Source: Piscinibacter gummiphilus (GTDB lineage: Bacteria > Pseudomonadota > Gammaproteobacteria > Burkholderiales > Burkholderiaceae_C). From it: 64,000 nt of DNA. The position numbers were made by a program, and so were the translations under genes. The notes beneath the pieces were generated by a model, which saw only the letters and a program-made list of their open reading frames with translations, ran no database searches and was not told the DNA's origin. The stretch is taken from the NCBI RefSeq assembly GCF_032681285.1, contig NZ_CP136337.1:124001-188000 (forward strand). Reading direction: 5' to 3'. Within the stretch, counting starts at the first letter, position 1. Each line of letters opens with the position of its first letter. Below are positions 18,416 through 27,957 of this stretch, piece by piece.

Positions 18416-20878
18416 TCAGCCGCAGCTGCCCACGTAGTGGCAGTTTTCGCAGTGTTGGCATCCATCGACTTTGTGCAGTGCATGCGCACCGCAGTCCGGA
18501 CACTTCTTCCCAGCACCGAGCTTTGGTTTTGCATTCGCCAGAAGCGTCCGCTGCACCTCCACCGACCTCGCGGTCTGACGCGACGCTAGCTTCTCGACAG
18601 GCACTTGCTGACCATCTGCATCCAGGAAGCCACGGTTCGCAAGCACGAACTGAAGTGCGTATGCGATGGCAGCGACTTCCGAGTCATGGAACCTCGGCAC
18701 CTCCGTCCCATCTGCGCGCCGAAGCGAGCCATAGCGAACAGGGCCCTTGTCCCACACGGTCTCTCTGAGTGACGCCAGCGCTTTCGCGATGGAACCACCC
18801 GATCGAGCGACCATCGACAGAAGACGCATGTTGGCCGTGATCCACTGCTGACCCTCGTCACCTTGCCCTGCAGGGCAAAAGAACTCGATGGGCCGTTCGA
18901 TGGCGACTGCCTTGCCGCCCACCACGCCTTCGACAACCATGTAGTTGACGACGAGGTAGACCTTCTTTGGTCCTTGGCTGGTGTGCAGTTCGACGCTTAC
19001 CGTCGTGCCGTTCAACTCGCCTTTCGGACGATGCTCGATCTGCTTGCGCAGCGGATCGTCATCCACGGGAGTGGGGACGGCCGAGGCGTTCGCCGATTCG
19101 AGCGAAAGCACGGAGCCGGTCACCGAGTTGGGCCGGTATGTCGCGAGGCCTTTGAGCCCTGCTTTCCATGCATCCTTGTAGAGAGACTGGAAGTCCTCGT
19201 ACGGATAGTCGGCAGGTACGTTGACCGTCTTCGAGATGGCCGAGTCGATGAAGGGCTGCACGGCCGTGAGCATCTGGAGGTGGTCATTGGCTGACATCTC
19301 CAGGGCCGACACAAAGTAGCTCGGAAGTTGCTTCACGTCGCCGCCGCTGGCGCGATAGAGACGGAAGGCGTGGTCTTCAACCACGTACTCCACGGTGCTG
19401 TCGTCTGCCATGCGCTTCTTTCGCGTGTAGGTCCACGAAAAGGCTGGCTCGATGCCATTCGATGCGTTGTCTGCAGCCGCCAGCGTGATGGTGCCGGTTG
19501 GAGCAACTGTCAGCAGGTGGCTGTTCCGGAGACCGCGGCTTCGGATCGCATCTTGGATGTGACCAGGCAGGCGCTGTGCATAGCCCCCTTGCAGCAGACG
19601 TTCAGCGTCGAGCAACGGGAATGAGCCGCGCTCTTCTGCCAACGCGATGGAAGCCATGTAGGCAGCATCGCGCAAGGTCTCGCTGATGGTCGCCGCGGTC
19701 GCCCGACCCTCGGGGGAGTCATAGCGTTGTCGCAGCATGATCAGCGCATCACCAAGGCCCAAAAAGCCCAGGCCGATGCGACGCTTGCTCATTGCCTCGG
19801 CCCGCTGCTCCGGCAAAGGCCAGAACGTCAGATCAAGGACGTTGTCGAGCATTCGCACCGCTCTGCTCACCACCTTGCGGAACGCTTCGCTGTCGAATGA
19901 AGCGCCCGGCTTGAACGGGTCGATGATGAACTTCGTGAGATCGATGGCTCCGAGACAGCAGCAGCCGTAGGGCGGCAGGGGTTGCTCGCTACACGGGTTA
20001 CTGGCCTCGATGACTTCGGCGTAGTGCAGGTTGTTTTCCTCGTTCATGCGATCGAGAAACACGACGCCTGGCTCAGCGTGGTCATACGTCGAGCGAGTGA
20101 TGCGATCCATCAGTTCAGCGGCTCGCACCTTGCGGTACACCCACACGCCATCGGGCCGCTGGTAGGCACCCTTGGCGACGACATCATCGATCGGCCGCGC
20201 TGTATGCACGAGTTCGAACTCGTGGTCTGCTTCGACGGCGCGCATGAAGGCGTCGGTGATTCCAACGGAGATGTTGAAATTCTTCAGGCCACCATCGTCC
20301 TTCGAGCTGATGAACTGCTCGATGTCCGGATGGTCGCAGCGGAGGATGCCCATCTGGGCGCCGCGGCGAGAGCCTGCCGACTCGACGGTCTCGCAGGACC
20401 GATCGAACACCTTCATGTAGCTCACAGGGCCAGACGCGGTGGAGTGCGTGCCCTTGACGAGCGCGCCACGCGGGCGGATGCGGCTGAAGTCGTAGCCGAC
20501 ACCGCCACCACGTCGCATCGTTGCCGCCGCTTGGGAAAGCGCGGTGTAGATGCTCGGCAGGCCGGGCAGGTCTTCTTCGACCGCGTCACCGACCGGCTGC
20601 ACGAAGCAGTTGATCAGCGTGGCACGAATGTCGGTGCCAGCGGCCGACAAGATGCGGCCGGCAGGGATGAAGCCGAGCTGCATCGTCTGCAGGAACTCAT
20701 TGGCCCAGGAGTCGCGAGTCCCTTCGGCTTCAACGGAAGCCAGGGCGCGTGCGACGCGCTGTTGAACATCGCCGAGGGATGCCTCCGAGCCCTTGGCGTA
20801 CTTCTCGAGAAGTACGTCGAGGGAAATCGGTTGGGGCTCAAGCAGGGCGACGGGGGAAGGCAGGTCATTCAGGTTCAT
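18416..20878 (-). CDS. nrdJ: NrdJ, adenosylcobalamin-dependent ribonucleotide reductase
   Basis: 820 residues from ATG 20878 with GGAG upstream. It is a class II ribonucleoside-diphosphate reductase: LINCFVQP (redox cysteine), the [12 protein letters not shown] block, [14 protein letters not shown] (radical cysteine), and a C-terminal cysteine cluster [18 protein letters not shown]. It makes dNTPs without oxygen dependence. It lies within the conjugative backbone between the primase and a GHKL ATPase, suggesting a role in dNTP supply during element replication. No cobalamin riboswitch was found upstream. Confidence 0.92.
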   Translation of the reverse strand: MNLNDLPSPVALLEPQPISLDVLLEKYAKGSEASLGDVQQRVARALASVEAEGTRDSWANEFLQTMQLGFIPAGRILSAAGTDIRATLINCFVQPVGDAVEEDLPGLPSIYTALSQAAATMRRGGGVGYDFSRIRPRGALVKGTHSTASGPVSYMKVFDRSCETVESAGSRRGAQMGILRCDHPDIEQFISSKDDGGLKNFNISVGITDAFMRAVEADHEFELVHTARPIDDVVAKGAYQRPDGVWVYRKVRAAELMDRITRSTYDHAEPGVVFLDRMNEENNLHYAEVIEASNPCSEQPLPPYGCCCLGAIDLTKFIIDPFKPGASFDSEAFRKVVSRAVRMLDNVLDLTFWPLPEQRAEAMSKRRIGLGFLGLGDALIMLRQRYDSPEGRATAATISETLRDAAYMASIALAEERGSFPLLDAERLLQGGYAQRLPGHIQDAIRSRGLRNSHLLTVAPTGTITLAAADNASNGIEPAFSWTYTRKKRMADDSTVEYVVEDHAFRLYRASGGDVKQLPSYFVSALEMSANDHLQMLTAVQPFIDSAISKTVNVPADYPYEDFQSLYKDAWKAGLKGLATYRPNSVTGSVLSLESANASAVPTPVDDDPLRKQIEHRPKGELNGTTVSVELHTSQGPKKVYLVVNYMVVEGVVGGKAVAIERPIEFFCPAGQGDEGQQWITANMRLLSMVARSGGSIAKALASLRETVWDKGPVRYGSLRRADGTEVPRFHDSEVAAIAYALQFVLANRGFLDADGQQVPVEKLASRQTARSVEVQRTLLANAKPKLGAGKKCPDCGAHALHKVDGCQHCENCHYVGSCG

Positions 20879-21227
20879 GAGGAAATCTCCAAACAAGAAG
20901 TACCCACGCGGCAAGGCACAACCAGGCAGACGCGATGACGCGACAGCCTGGAAGGGCTCGGATGCGCTTTGTGGGCGGGAAAGGCGGGGTCAGGCGCTGT
21001 GAGCGCGTGAGAGGTCCGCCCGGAGGCTTGTCAAGCGAAGCGCGCGGCGTGGCCGGGCATCGAAGACGATTTGCTGCAGGACGCAGCGGGGATTCTTGGG
21101 CTGACTTTGCACCGTGACCGGTGTTCAGGTGTGTCAGCTACCCTGGGTGATCTGGTTCTTTCCGGAGCGCAAACCACAGGGGTTACGCTCTGGAAAGAAC
21201 CGCCGAAGCGGTTCTCTCGCGTGGTGA
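20879..21227. other. 349-base intergenic region before nrdJ
   Basis: No credible gene. The part near 21154-21214 holds two inverted repeats; the rest is GC-rich with no B12 riboswitch box that I could recognise. Confidence 0.5.
21154..21214. repeat. Long imperfect hairpin plus small hairpin downstream of the GHKL gene
   Basis: Arms GGTTCTTTCCGGAGCG (21154-21169) and CGCTCTGGAAAGAACC (21186-21201) pair over 16 bases with one mismatch. GAACCGC-CGAA-GCGGTTC follows at 21197-21214, overlapping the right arm, so the two folds are mutually exclusive. No T-run is present, so a simple terminator is doubtful. Confidence 0.5.
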
Positions 21228-22826
21228 TCAGGAGACCTGCTCCACGACACATTGGCCACGGTCACTTGGGAGGGTGACCATAAACCTCTTACCAAGAAGA
21301 GTAGGGTATTCAGGCAAATCCCGCAAGAGGGCTGCGAGCATGCTGGCTGGATCCGGACAGCGCCACAGGAGTGCTTGTTTCGCAAGATTGGCGAAGTCCT
21401 CTTCACACGCGGTCTCGTCAAATCGATCGTGCTCGTCGCAATAGTTGCTGACTTGCTCGACCACCTGGCCGTCAGTGCAACCCTTCGGGTAGAGGATGCG
21501 CCCCTCCCAAAAGAGGGCGTCATCGGACAGGAGGACCGTGTCGGTTCCGTGATCGATCCGAATGGAGTCGCACAAAACGACTTCACAGCTGACGTGGTGG
21601 CCTGAAAACCAGAAAGTCTTCAGCTCACCGGTCGGTGTCGCCGTGGCCGGCTCGTCTTCCAGCTGTCGCAAGCCCTGCAGCGCCCAGTGGCCTGGGGCAA
21701 CACGAGAAGGGTCGACCAGTGTGAGACCGGCCGCGCGGGCGTACATCGCCGAAATCGAGCTTTCCTCGTCGCGGCGATGGAACCACACGAGGCAGGCAAG
21801 GCGCGAAGCTCCTGAGGTGACAGCTTCTTGCGACAAGTGCGAGGGCGTGTCGAGGTACACCTCCATCTCGTTGACCAAGGTGGGGTAACGGGAGATGACC
21901 GAGCATGCCTGCTTGGGAAGCAGAGCCAGATCATTGAACACGTCGAGCAGGCCGTGCCGGTGCGCCACGTCGAAGAACCGATCGATGAACGCCCCTGGAT
22001 CGAGCTTCGCCTTCATTGCCAGCAAGTGCGAGCGCCATTCATCCCTGATGGCCCCGGTGATCTTCACCAGCTGTTCGTTGGCGTCGATCAATTCGGCTCG
22101 ATCGGGCATTCGAGCTTGAAACTTGGATGAATCGAGGTGAACAACATCCAACCCGTCATGCATGCAGTAATAGTCCTTGCTGCTGCGGGAAAGAAGCTGA
22201 CCCTGGATGTACAGGGCGACACCTGATGAGGGCTGGCCACTGTCACGCCCGGCGAGATGGACGCGACCGATCGAGGTGTCCACGAAATCCATCTGGTCCT
22301 CAGCGTGCTCTCTGGGCAGAGGTACGCCATTCAGCGCAACTTCGATGGGGAAACCTCTGACGTACCTCGCGATGGCGACCTTGATGTCGGGTATGTCGAC
22401 GCCTTCGAGGCGGAGGACAGTCAGTCCATCATCAGGGACATCGGAGTCGGTTACCTCCATCTCGGCCTGGCTGAGCGCCTCCTCGCAGTTGAACGAAAGC
22501 TGCTTGCCTCTCGAGGTGATGTGGACGTGCCTCGACGAGTAGAGGACCTTGCTGAAACCGAGTCCGAATGGCTGGTCCTTCGCCATGACTGCTTCGTCCC
22601 ACCCAGAGGCGTTGAGGTGAAGCAACGCCTGAAAGTCGCTTATGCCACAGCCGTTGTCTGTGACGACAAGGCGGCCATGTTCAGCGTCGAAGTCGACGTT
22701 TATGAAAGTCGCTCCAGCACGCCGAGCATTTTGCAAGAGCTCACCGAGCAATGCGAGTTTGTCAGTGAATGCGAAGCGCCCGTTGCGGATAGCGCCTGCT
22801 TCGTTGACCATGAGTTTGATCTTCAT
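21228..22826 (-). CDS. GHKL/HSP90-like ATPase-domain protein
   Basis: 532 residues. The N-terminal 130 residues form a GHKL ATPase: N-box LGELLQNARRAGA (Glu29, Asn33), G1 box DNGCGI (57-62) and G2-like FGLGFSKVLYSSRH (88-100). The remaining 400 residues match nothing I recognise. Mutational repair (MutL), chaperone (HtpG) and anti-phage ATPases share this fold, so function cannot be assigned. It precedes nrdJ in the same direction. ATG 22826 is used. Confidence 0.65.
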   Translation of the reverse strand: MKIKLMVNEAGAIRNGRFAFTDKLALLGELLQNARRAGATFINVDFDAEHGRLVVTDNGCGISDFQALLHLNASGWDEAVMAKDQPFGLGFSKVLYSSRHVHITSRGKQLSFNCEEALSQAEMEVTDSDVPDDGLTVLRLEGVDIPDIKVAIARYVRGFPIEVALNGVPLPREHAEDQMDFVDTSIGRVHLAGRDSGQPSSGVALYIQGQLLSRSSKDYYCMHDGLDVVHLDSSKFQARMPDRAELIDANEQLVKITGAIRDEWRSHLLAMKAKLDPGAFIDRFFDVAHRHGLLDVFNDLALLPKQACSVISRYPTLVNEMEVYLDTPSHLSQEAVTSGASRLACLVWFHRRDEESSISAMYARAAGLTLVDPSRVAPGHWALQGLRQLEDEPATATPTGELKTFWFSGHHVSCEVVLCDSIRIDHGTDTVLLSDDALFWEGRILYPKGCTDGQVVEQVSNYCDEHDRFDETACEEDFANLAKQALLWRCPDPASMLAALLRDLPEYPTLLGKRFMVTLPSDRGQCVVEQVS

Positions 22827-22943
22827 GCGAGTCCTTGTCTACAGCGACGCCCATGTTTGGGCGTCCGGTAAAAACAGCGAAGCCCTGCTGAGAGGAGCGC
22901 CACAGGGGCGCCGACTCAGGCAGGGCTTCAATGAAGGGATGTC

Positions 22944-23252
22944 TTACTGAATTGCTTCGGTGTAGAGCATCCCGCACAGCATGGCGTTGCCGAGCGTGTG
23001 CTGAGTCAGCTCACGTGCAGAAACGCTGGTCCGCTCGTCGACGTTGGCGTCGAGGCGGACGAACTGGAAGCCGACGGCGTCGAGCTCCACGTGGAATGCA
23101 GGGCGGTCGGCACCGACCACGACGAAGTCGCGGCCCGGCTTGCCCGTCAGCATTTCGCTTTCCTTGACCATGTAGCCAAGGTCCTCCAGAGAACGGACCG
23201 GGACGAGGTTTTTGAACTCGGCCTGGCGGACTGCTGCGGAAACTTGTTGCAT
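22944..23252 (-). CDS. Small hypothetical protein
   Basis: 102 residues, no family recognised and no membrane segment. AAGGAGAA lies ahead of ATG 23252, and the gene is closely spaced with the next upstream gene, which supports expression. The mixture of charged residues and DFVVVGADRPAFHVELD suggests a small cytosolic beta-rich protein. Confidence 0.6.
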   Translation of the reverse strand: MQQVSAAVRQAEFKNLVPVRSLEDLGYMVKESEMLTGKPGRDFVVVGADRPAFHVELDAVGFQFVRLDANVDERTSVSARELTQHTLGNAMLCGMLYTEAIQ

Positions 23253-23253
23253 G

Positions 23254-23592
23254 TCATTCTCCTTGTGAGTTTTTGAGTCGGCAGATCAACGACATGTCGT
23301 TGCCGCCTTCGTATTGCTGATCCTGGCCGTCGACCAGGTGGTTGATGTAGAAGCCGCTTCCTCGATGTGCGTGGCGAGGAAGACGCGTCAGAGGTGATGT
23401 CGAAGGCCGGCATGTGAGCGTGACTTCACCAGGTGGTGAGGTCTGGGCATCACTTGCCAGCACGAGGGGCGACGAATGCACAGTCGGTGGGTCTGAATCG
23501 AATGACTCGGGGCCCGCGACGTACCCGGCCAGGCCCCAGAGGAGGACCAATGCGACGGCCACCCAAGCGAATCGTGCTTCGGACGTGCTCAT
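23254..23592 (-). CDS. Small membrane-anchored hypothetical protein
   Basis: 112 residues from ATG 23592, which overlaps the stop of the upstream gene (ATGA); the longer frame is not used. One membrane segment (about 9-27, WVAVALVLLWGLAGYVAG) is followed by a Ser/Pro-rich external stretch. No known domain. Confidence 0.5.
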   Translation of the reverse strand: MSTSEARFAWVAVALVLLWGLAGYVAGPESFDSDPPTVHSSPLVLASDAQTSPPGEVTLTCRPSTSPLTRLPRHAHRGSGFYINHLVDGQDQQYEGGNDMSLICRLKNSQGE

Positions 23593-24203
23593 TGCTGAAC
23601 CTCCATCGCAAACAGATCGGCCTGGGTCGAGCTGGTCTTCAGCTTGATCTGTTCGTTGATCCACTGAGGGTTCTTCGACAGTTGACGAATCATCCAGTCG
23701 AAGTTCGTAGAGACCTCCCGCCGAACCCACTCGGGGTACTGCGCAAGCGTCTCGCGGACCCAACCCTTGGCCTTTGCCTTGATCCAGTCACGGATGGACT
23801 GGACGTCGAGCTTGCCGAAGAAGGGGGTGGGTGACAGCGGACTCGAACCAACGACACGAAGGCAGTTGGAGAACGAGAACGGCTCGCTCTCGAGGTGAGG
23901 TTCGGAGAACACCCAGGCGAGGGTGTCGAACTTCTCTTCGAGAGGCGTCAACGGGTCAGCCAGGCGATCGAGATCGCTGAGCAGTCGCCAGTGGAGATAG
24001 ACGATGTCTTCCTCAGTCCACTCAGGCTGTTCGTCACCATCGAGGTAGGCGTTGACAGCTTTGAGTGCTTGAGGAGGGAGGTCGTGGAGCTGCACGGTGT
24101 GTTGCGCACTGGCAGCAGATGGGAGATCGCGAAACGCAGACATGCCCGCGGAAAACGGGATGTCGTTGCCTTGCGGATGGAAAGAGACACTCGGGGTGAG
24201 CAT
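23589..24203 (-). CDS. Hypothetical protein of the element backbone
   Basis: 204 residues from ATG 24203 with GGAG upstream. No recognised domain. The C-terminal half is amphipathic and Trp-rich (WIKAKAKGWVRETL, WVRREVSTNFDWMIRQL). It is the first gene of a small operon with the membrane-anchored protein, coupled by ATGA. Confidence 0.55.
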   Translation of the reverse strand: MLTPSVSFHPQGNDIPFSAGMSAFRDLPSAASAQHTVQLHDLPPQALKAVNAYLDGDEQPEWTEEDIVYLHWRLLSDLDRLADPLTPLEEKFDTLAWVFSEPHLESEPFSFSNCLRVVGSSPLSPTPFFGKLDVQSIRDWIKAKAKGWVRETLAQYPEWVRREVSTNFDWMIRQLSKNPQWINEQIKLKTSSTQADLFAMEVQQ

Positions 24204-24752
24204 TTGCTGGCTCCATAGAGGGTGCAAAGGCGAATGCGCAGCCCGGGCGGGGTGCGAAAGCGCCCCGCGGGGGTTGAGTGTTGAACCGGTCGTGAACCGG
24301 GATGTTGGGCTGGCTAGAGCACGGTCGAGACGACCATGAAGATCGGTGTGCCAGCTACCGATCAGGGGAGAACCTTTCGGCGACTGACTTGGACGTCAGG
24401 CCTCGAAAGGTGAACCGCAACGATCGGATTGGGGATGTGCCCGGGAGGGCGTGCGCAGCTCATGCGCTTTGAAGGGCTTGCCGATTTGGAGGTGCGAGGC
24501 CAGCTATCGCACGGCGCGACCTTATGCCGGCAGGACGCAAAAGTCAATGCGTCAGAGGCTTGGCTGATTGGCGGGAGGGAACGTCAGAACTTCCCACAAT
24601 CAATGTCAAAAAGTTTCCATAACTAATGTCATCGGCGCGCCGTGAAGTGCGCCATGCCGTCGCTTTCTTACCCGGATTTTTGCTAGTGGAGTTGGCGGCC
24701 CCTCCAGAAGATTCCCGAGGCGATTCACTCGGAAATCTCACGGAGGTCAAGA
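24204..24752. other. Divergent control region, 549 bases
   Basis: This separates the minus-strand backbone (region 1) from the plus-strand genes. No gene is supported. It holds the imperfect direct repeats at 24588-24631 and would be a reasonable place to look for an oriT or replication origin, though no nic site was recognised. Confidence 0.5.
24588..24631. repeat. Imperfect 21-bp direct repeats
   Basis: Two 21-base units (24588-24608 and 24611-24631) agree at 16 of 21 positions and both end AATGTCA. The start-to-start distance is 23 bases, about two helical turns. They lie 120 bases before the next plus-strand gene and look like operator or iteron sites. Confidence 0.45.
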
Positions 24753-25517
24753 ATGGTGGAAAACAAACTTGCACGGATGGATGCCGGCGAGGCAAACCGG
24801 CGCATCCTGTCGAAGGAAGAGAACCGTGCCGACTTCCGAAGGGTGGAAGCGGCGAGCGTGAAGCGGAAGACCAACCTGCGCAGTGCTGAAGGCAAGCGCC
24901 TGTTCGCCAGATGCTTCTATTCGTTCCAGGCCTCGATGTATTTCATCAGCCAAATGGGGCGCACCAAGCTCCCTCACGAAGCCGTGGAAGAGATCGAAGC
25001 GGCGGTGCGAAAAAAGCTGGAGGAAGCAACGGCCGAAATGAACAAGGCCATCGATGGCGCGGACGCCCTGCTGAAGACGAACAACATCGACACCGTGGCC
25101 ACTTACGACACGGTACCGTTCGAAGAGGAGGTCGGGATCACCTCTGCGTTGGGCCGGCGCTACTTCGAGCTGATTCACAAACTGGACCAGATGATGCCCC
25201 TGCTTCAAACGCTGCAGATCGAGGAGGTCATCAACGAGAGGAACGAAGAGAAGCAGCGCTCGCTGTTGAAGCGATCGGTTCTTTCGATCTCCTCCAGCGC
25301 GCGGAACTTGAGTGCGGGGGTGCGGCGCCGGATGAACGAAATGGACCGCGAGCCAGACGCTGGAGCTCAGCCGAAGCAGGCGGCCAAGCAGCAGGCGAAG
25401 CAAGCCACGGTCGTGGAGGCAGCGGAGGTCGTTGCGATCGAGCCAGCAGCGGTCGCCACAGACTCTCAGAAGATGGAGCCGACCGAACAAGCTTCAGCGA
25501 TTCCCGCGGCTGCATAG
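24753..25517 (+). CDS. Conjugative-element protein, possibly AcaB/DUF1845-like
   Basis: 254 residues with a helical core: KRLFARCFYSFQASMYFISQ, a coiled-coil stretch, DALLKTNNIDTVATYDTV and GRRYFELIHKLDQMM. The pattern resembles the PFL_4669/DUF1845 family found in ICEs, which includes the IncA/C activator AcaB, but this is from memory and tentative. The C-terminus (about 200-254) is Ala/Gln/Lys-rich and low complexity. ATG 24753 follows GGAGG. A terminator lies downstream. Confidence 0.5.
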   Translation: MVENKLARMDAGEANRRILSKEENRADFRRVEAASVKRKTNLRSAEGKRLFARCFYSFQASMYFISQMGRTKLPHEAVEEIEAAVRKKLEEATAEMNKAIDGADALLKTNNIDTVATYDTVPFEEEVGITSALGRRYFELIHKLDQMMPLLQTLQIEEVINERNEEKQRSLLKRSVLSISSSARNLSAGVRRRMNEMDREPDAGAQPKQAAKQQAKQATVVEAAEVVAIEPAAVATDSQKMEPTEQASAIPAAA

Positions 25518-25606
25518 AAGACGTTTCTCTCTTGTAGACGGCGAATGGGCTTGTTTTTCGCAGTGCAACAAGCCTGAACTCCCTTTGACGCCTGTGAGCG
25601 TCAAGC

Positions 25607-25645
25607 AAATGGCACCCGAGCTCGCGTACTCGGGTGCCATTTTTC
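25607..25645 (+). terminator. Strong rho-independent terminator
   Basis: Stem AAATGGCACCCGAG (25607-25620) pairs with CTCGGGTGCCATTT (25629-25642) around an 8-base loop, and the descending arm runs into TTTTCTTT. It ends transcription of the 24753 gene 90 bases after its stop. Confidence 0.9.
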
Positions 25646-25676
25646 TTTATGCTGGCCGCACAAACGGGAGGGACGG

Positions 25677-27833
25677 ATGGGTGACAGCAGTGAGGCAGAA
25701 CAACTCATAGGGCAGCGCCAAGAGCAGTCCTTCAAGCCGAGGCACGGACGAGTGCTCCCGAGCTTTCTTGTCCGCGTGCTCAAGCGGCCGTTTGTGACCT
25801 GGTTGGGCGACATCGAGGTCGGGGAACTGCTTCATTGGACGCGCTCTGCGGGCCCACCATCGAGCGTCGCTGATGACATACGCCTCAATGCCCTGGGTCG
25901 ACTTCAGCCACACCACCCTGAAGTCTTTCGGGAGCCGTGCGGTGTTCGGCTCGACTCTGCATGGGAATCAAACTTGGATCGCGAAGAGGTCCTGAAGCTG
26001 AGGAAGGCGCTTCGCCACCTGGAACACGAGGAAAGGTTTGAGGACTTCACCCTGAACGTCCTGAGACGCTACATGGGGGTGCCCTATCCAGAGGTGTTCA
26101 AGATCTTGGCCAAGCTTGAGGCGGTCTACTGGTCACCATCCGAGGTGCCACCGCTCAGGATCAATGCGTGGTCCGACCAACCGTTGCAGTTGCGACGCAT
26201 CGAGCTCGACGATGACCTCCGAAAGAGGGTCCAAGAAGCGTTGGCGCTGCCCTGGATCGATCGCGTCCAGAAGTTTGACATGAGACTGGCTGGACCCTTC
26301 GGGATTCCTCCCGCAGCGTGGATGCGAGAACAACTCGAGTCCAAGCACGGCATTGGAAAGGAGTTGGGAGAGACGACCGACAGGATCCTTGCGGCGGCAG
26401 CGATGACCTACGCGCAGGAGGTCGAATCACTGGTTCGCCTGGCAGTGATGAACTCAAGACAGAAGCCGCGGCCGGAGAAATTCGTTCGATGGCTGGACAT
26501 CTTCATGGGTCGTTATGTGGCCAAGGGCAAGCCACCTACCTTGCAGCAGCTAGGGGATGCGCGGGGTATCACGCGGGAGCGCGTTCGGCAGGTGTGTGAT
26601 GGGGTCATCCAAGTGCTCAGGGCGGCACCGCTGTGCAAACATGCGCTGGAGAGAGTCATCAGGATGGCCGCACACGCTGTTCCATGCAGCGTCGCGGAGG
26701 CTGACGAGCAGCTGGCCCACGAGTTAGGGGAGGGCGCAGGGATCCTGGGAGCGATCGAACTGGCGGCCGAGCTCGGAGACGTCGACATTGGCGTTCAGAT
26801 GTCGAAGGTACGAGTGCGCATGTCGGGGAAGTACGAACATGCGCCGGTACTTGAGTCGGCCACCACCGAGACGCGCTGGAGCCAGGCTGCGCTGCGGTAC
26901 GCGGCCGCCGAGTGCTCAGTGGTCGGCGCCACCAACATCCTGAGGTTGGCAGGGCACATGGCCATGAAGGAAGGAATTGCACTTGGGCGAGACGACCTGG
27001 TCAGCGTCGTGACACAGGCACCAGGCTTCGCATGGCTCGATGAAGGCAACGGTTGGTTCACCGTGGGCACGACAGAGAGATGCGGCCTGGCGATGCGACT
27101 GAGGAAGGTCCTGTCGATCGCGAAGGAGCCGGTCACCGTCGACGAGATGGCAGAGGCTTACGCATGCGACACCAGGCTTTTCAAAGAAGACGAGGGCGCC
27201 AGAGCCCTGGCAATTCCGCCAACGCACATCATTCAGGGGATGGCGAGACAGTGGCCGTTCGTCCTGCTGCGGCAGCACACCAAACTGGTGGCGACGACAC
27301 CGATCGATCCCTCGGAGGAACTGACGGAGCTTGAGCAACTGGCGGTTCGAATCATCGAAGACGCGCATGGAGTCGCGCCGGCGTTCCAGTTCTACGAGAC
27401 CGCAGAAGCCCAAGGAGTCGCCAAGATCACCACCGCGCTGATGCTCAGTGCGTCGCCTATCCTCGTGCGACTCGAGCATGGCCTCTACGCCTTGAGGGGA
27501 CGCCGGCAGCGAGATGACGCACTGGCAAACGCTCGGCACCAGCTGGCGAGAAAGCTGTCGCAGCAGCCAGTGGGATTGGACCCAGATGTGTTCCGCGTGA
27601 CCATCACCGAAGCGGCCCTGAACCGGAACGAGCAATACACCGTACCGTCACGGTTCCATGAGCGGCTGGCCGGCAAGTCTTTCCGCATCGAAGGGACGGA
27701 GCACGTGGCTCGCATCAGCATGTCAGGTTCCCTGCGGGGCATCAATCGCGCACTGCCGCAGCTTCGAGTGGGAGATGAGGTCGAAGTGCGCTGCCTGGGC
27801 GAATCCGTGCGGCTCACGATCAAAAGGGCGTGA
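25677..27833 (+). CDS. Large protein with sigma-70 region-4-like motif
   Basis: 718 residues from ATG 25677 with GGAGGG upstream. At about 286-306 lies PTLQQLGDARGITRERVRQV, a near-perfect sigma-70 region 4 helix-turn-helix. There is no region 2, so it is not an ordinary sigma factor. Two later stretches, around 455-495 (NGWFTVG, KEPVTVDEMAEAY) and around 600-612 (LEHGLYALRGRR), look like winged-helix repeats. The C-terminal 80 residues could bind nucleic acid or RNA polymerase. A large DNA-binding regulator is likely; its target is unknown. Confidence 0.6.
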   Translation: MGDSSEAEQLIGQRQEQSFKPRHGRVLPSFLVRVLKRPFVTWLGDIEVGELLHWTRSAGPPSSVADDIRLNALGRLQPHHPEVFREPCGVRLDSAWESNLDREEVLKLRKALRHLEHEERFEDFTLNVLRRYMGVPYPEVFKILAKLEAVYWSPSEVPPLRINAWSDQPLQLRRIELDDDLRKRVQEALALPWIDRVQKFDMRLAGPFGIPPAAWMREQLESKHGIGKELGETTDRILAAAAMTYAQEVESLVRLAVMNSRQKPRPEKFVRWLDIFMGRYVAKGKPPTLQQLGDARGITRERVRQVCDGVIQVLRAAPLCKHALERVIRMAAHAVPCSVAEADEQLAHELGEGAGILGAIELAAELGDVDIGVQMSKVRVRMSGKYEHAPVLESATTETRWSQAALRYAAAECSVVGATNILRLAGHMAMKEGIALGRDDLVSVVTQAPGFAWLDEGNGWFTVGTTERCGLAMRLRKVLSIAKEPVTVDEMAEAYACDTRLFKEDEGARALAIPPTHIIQGMARQWPFVLLRQHTKLVATTPIDPSEELTELEQLAVRIIEDAHGVAPAFQFYETAEAQGVAKITTALMLSASPILVRLEHGLYALRGRRQRDDALANARHQLARKLSQQPVGLDPDVFRVTITEAALNRNEQYTVPSRFHERLAGKSFRIEGTEHVARISMSGSLRGINRALPQLRVGDEVEVRCLGESVRLTIKRA

Positions 27834-27842
27834 GCCGGGATA

Positions 27843-27859
27843 AAGCCAGAAATCACACA
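27843..27859 (+). repeat. 17-bp inverted repeat, left arm
   Basis: AAGCCAGAAATCACACA matches, as a perfect reverse complement, 50755-50771. The two arms flank the gene that the transposon interrupted. Without the insertion they would enclose about 860 bases. Confidence 0.75.
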
Positions 27860-27957
27860 TAAGCGATTCGTGCATTACACGGCATATGTCCACAGGTGGT
27901 GAGCATGCGAGCCTGTAGTCAAATACGGCGCATGCACCAATGCGCCGGAGGGCATGG

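Noticed and set aside
20879..21150. Cobalamin riboswitch upstream of nrdJ
   Set aside because: I looked for the B12 box and its neighbours on the minus strand and found none.
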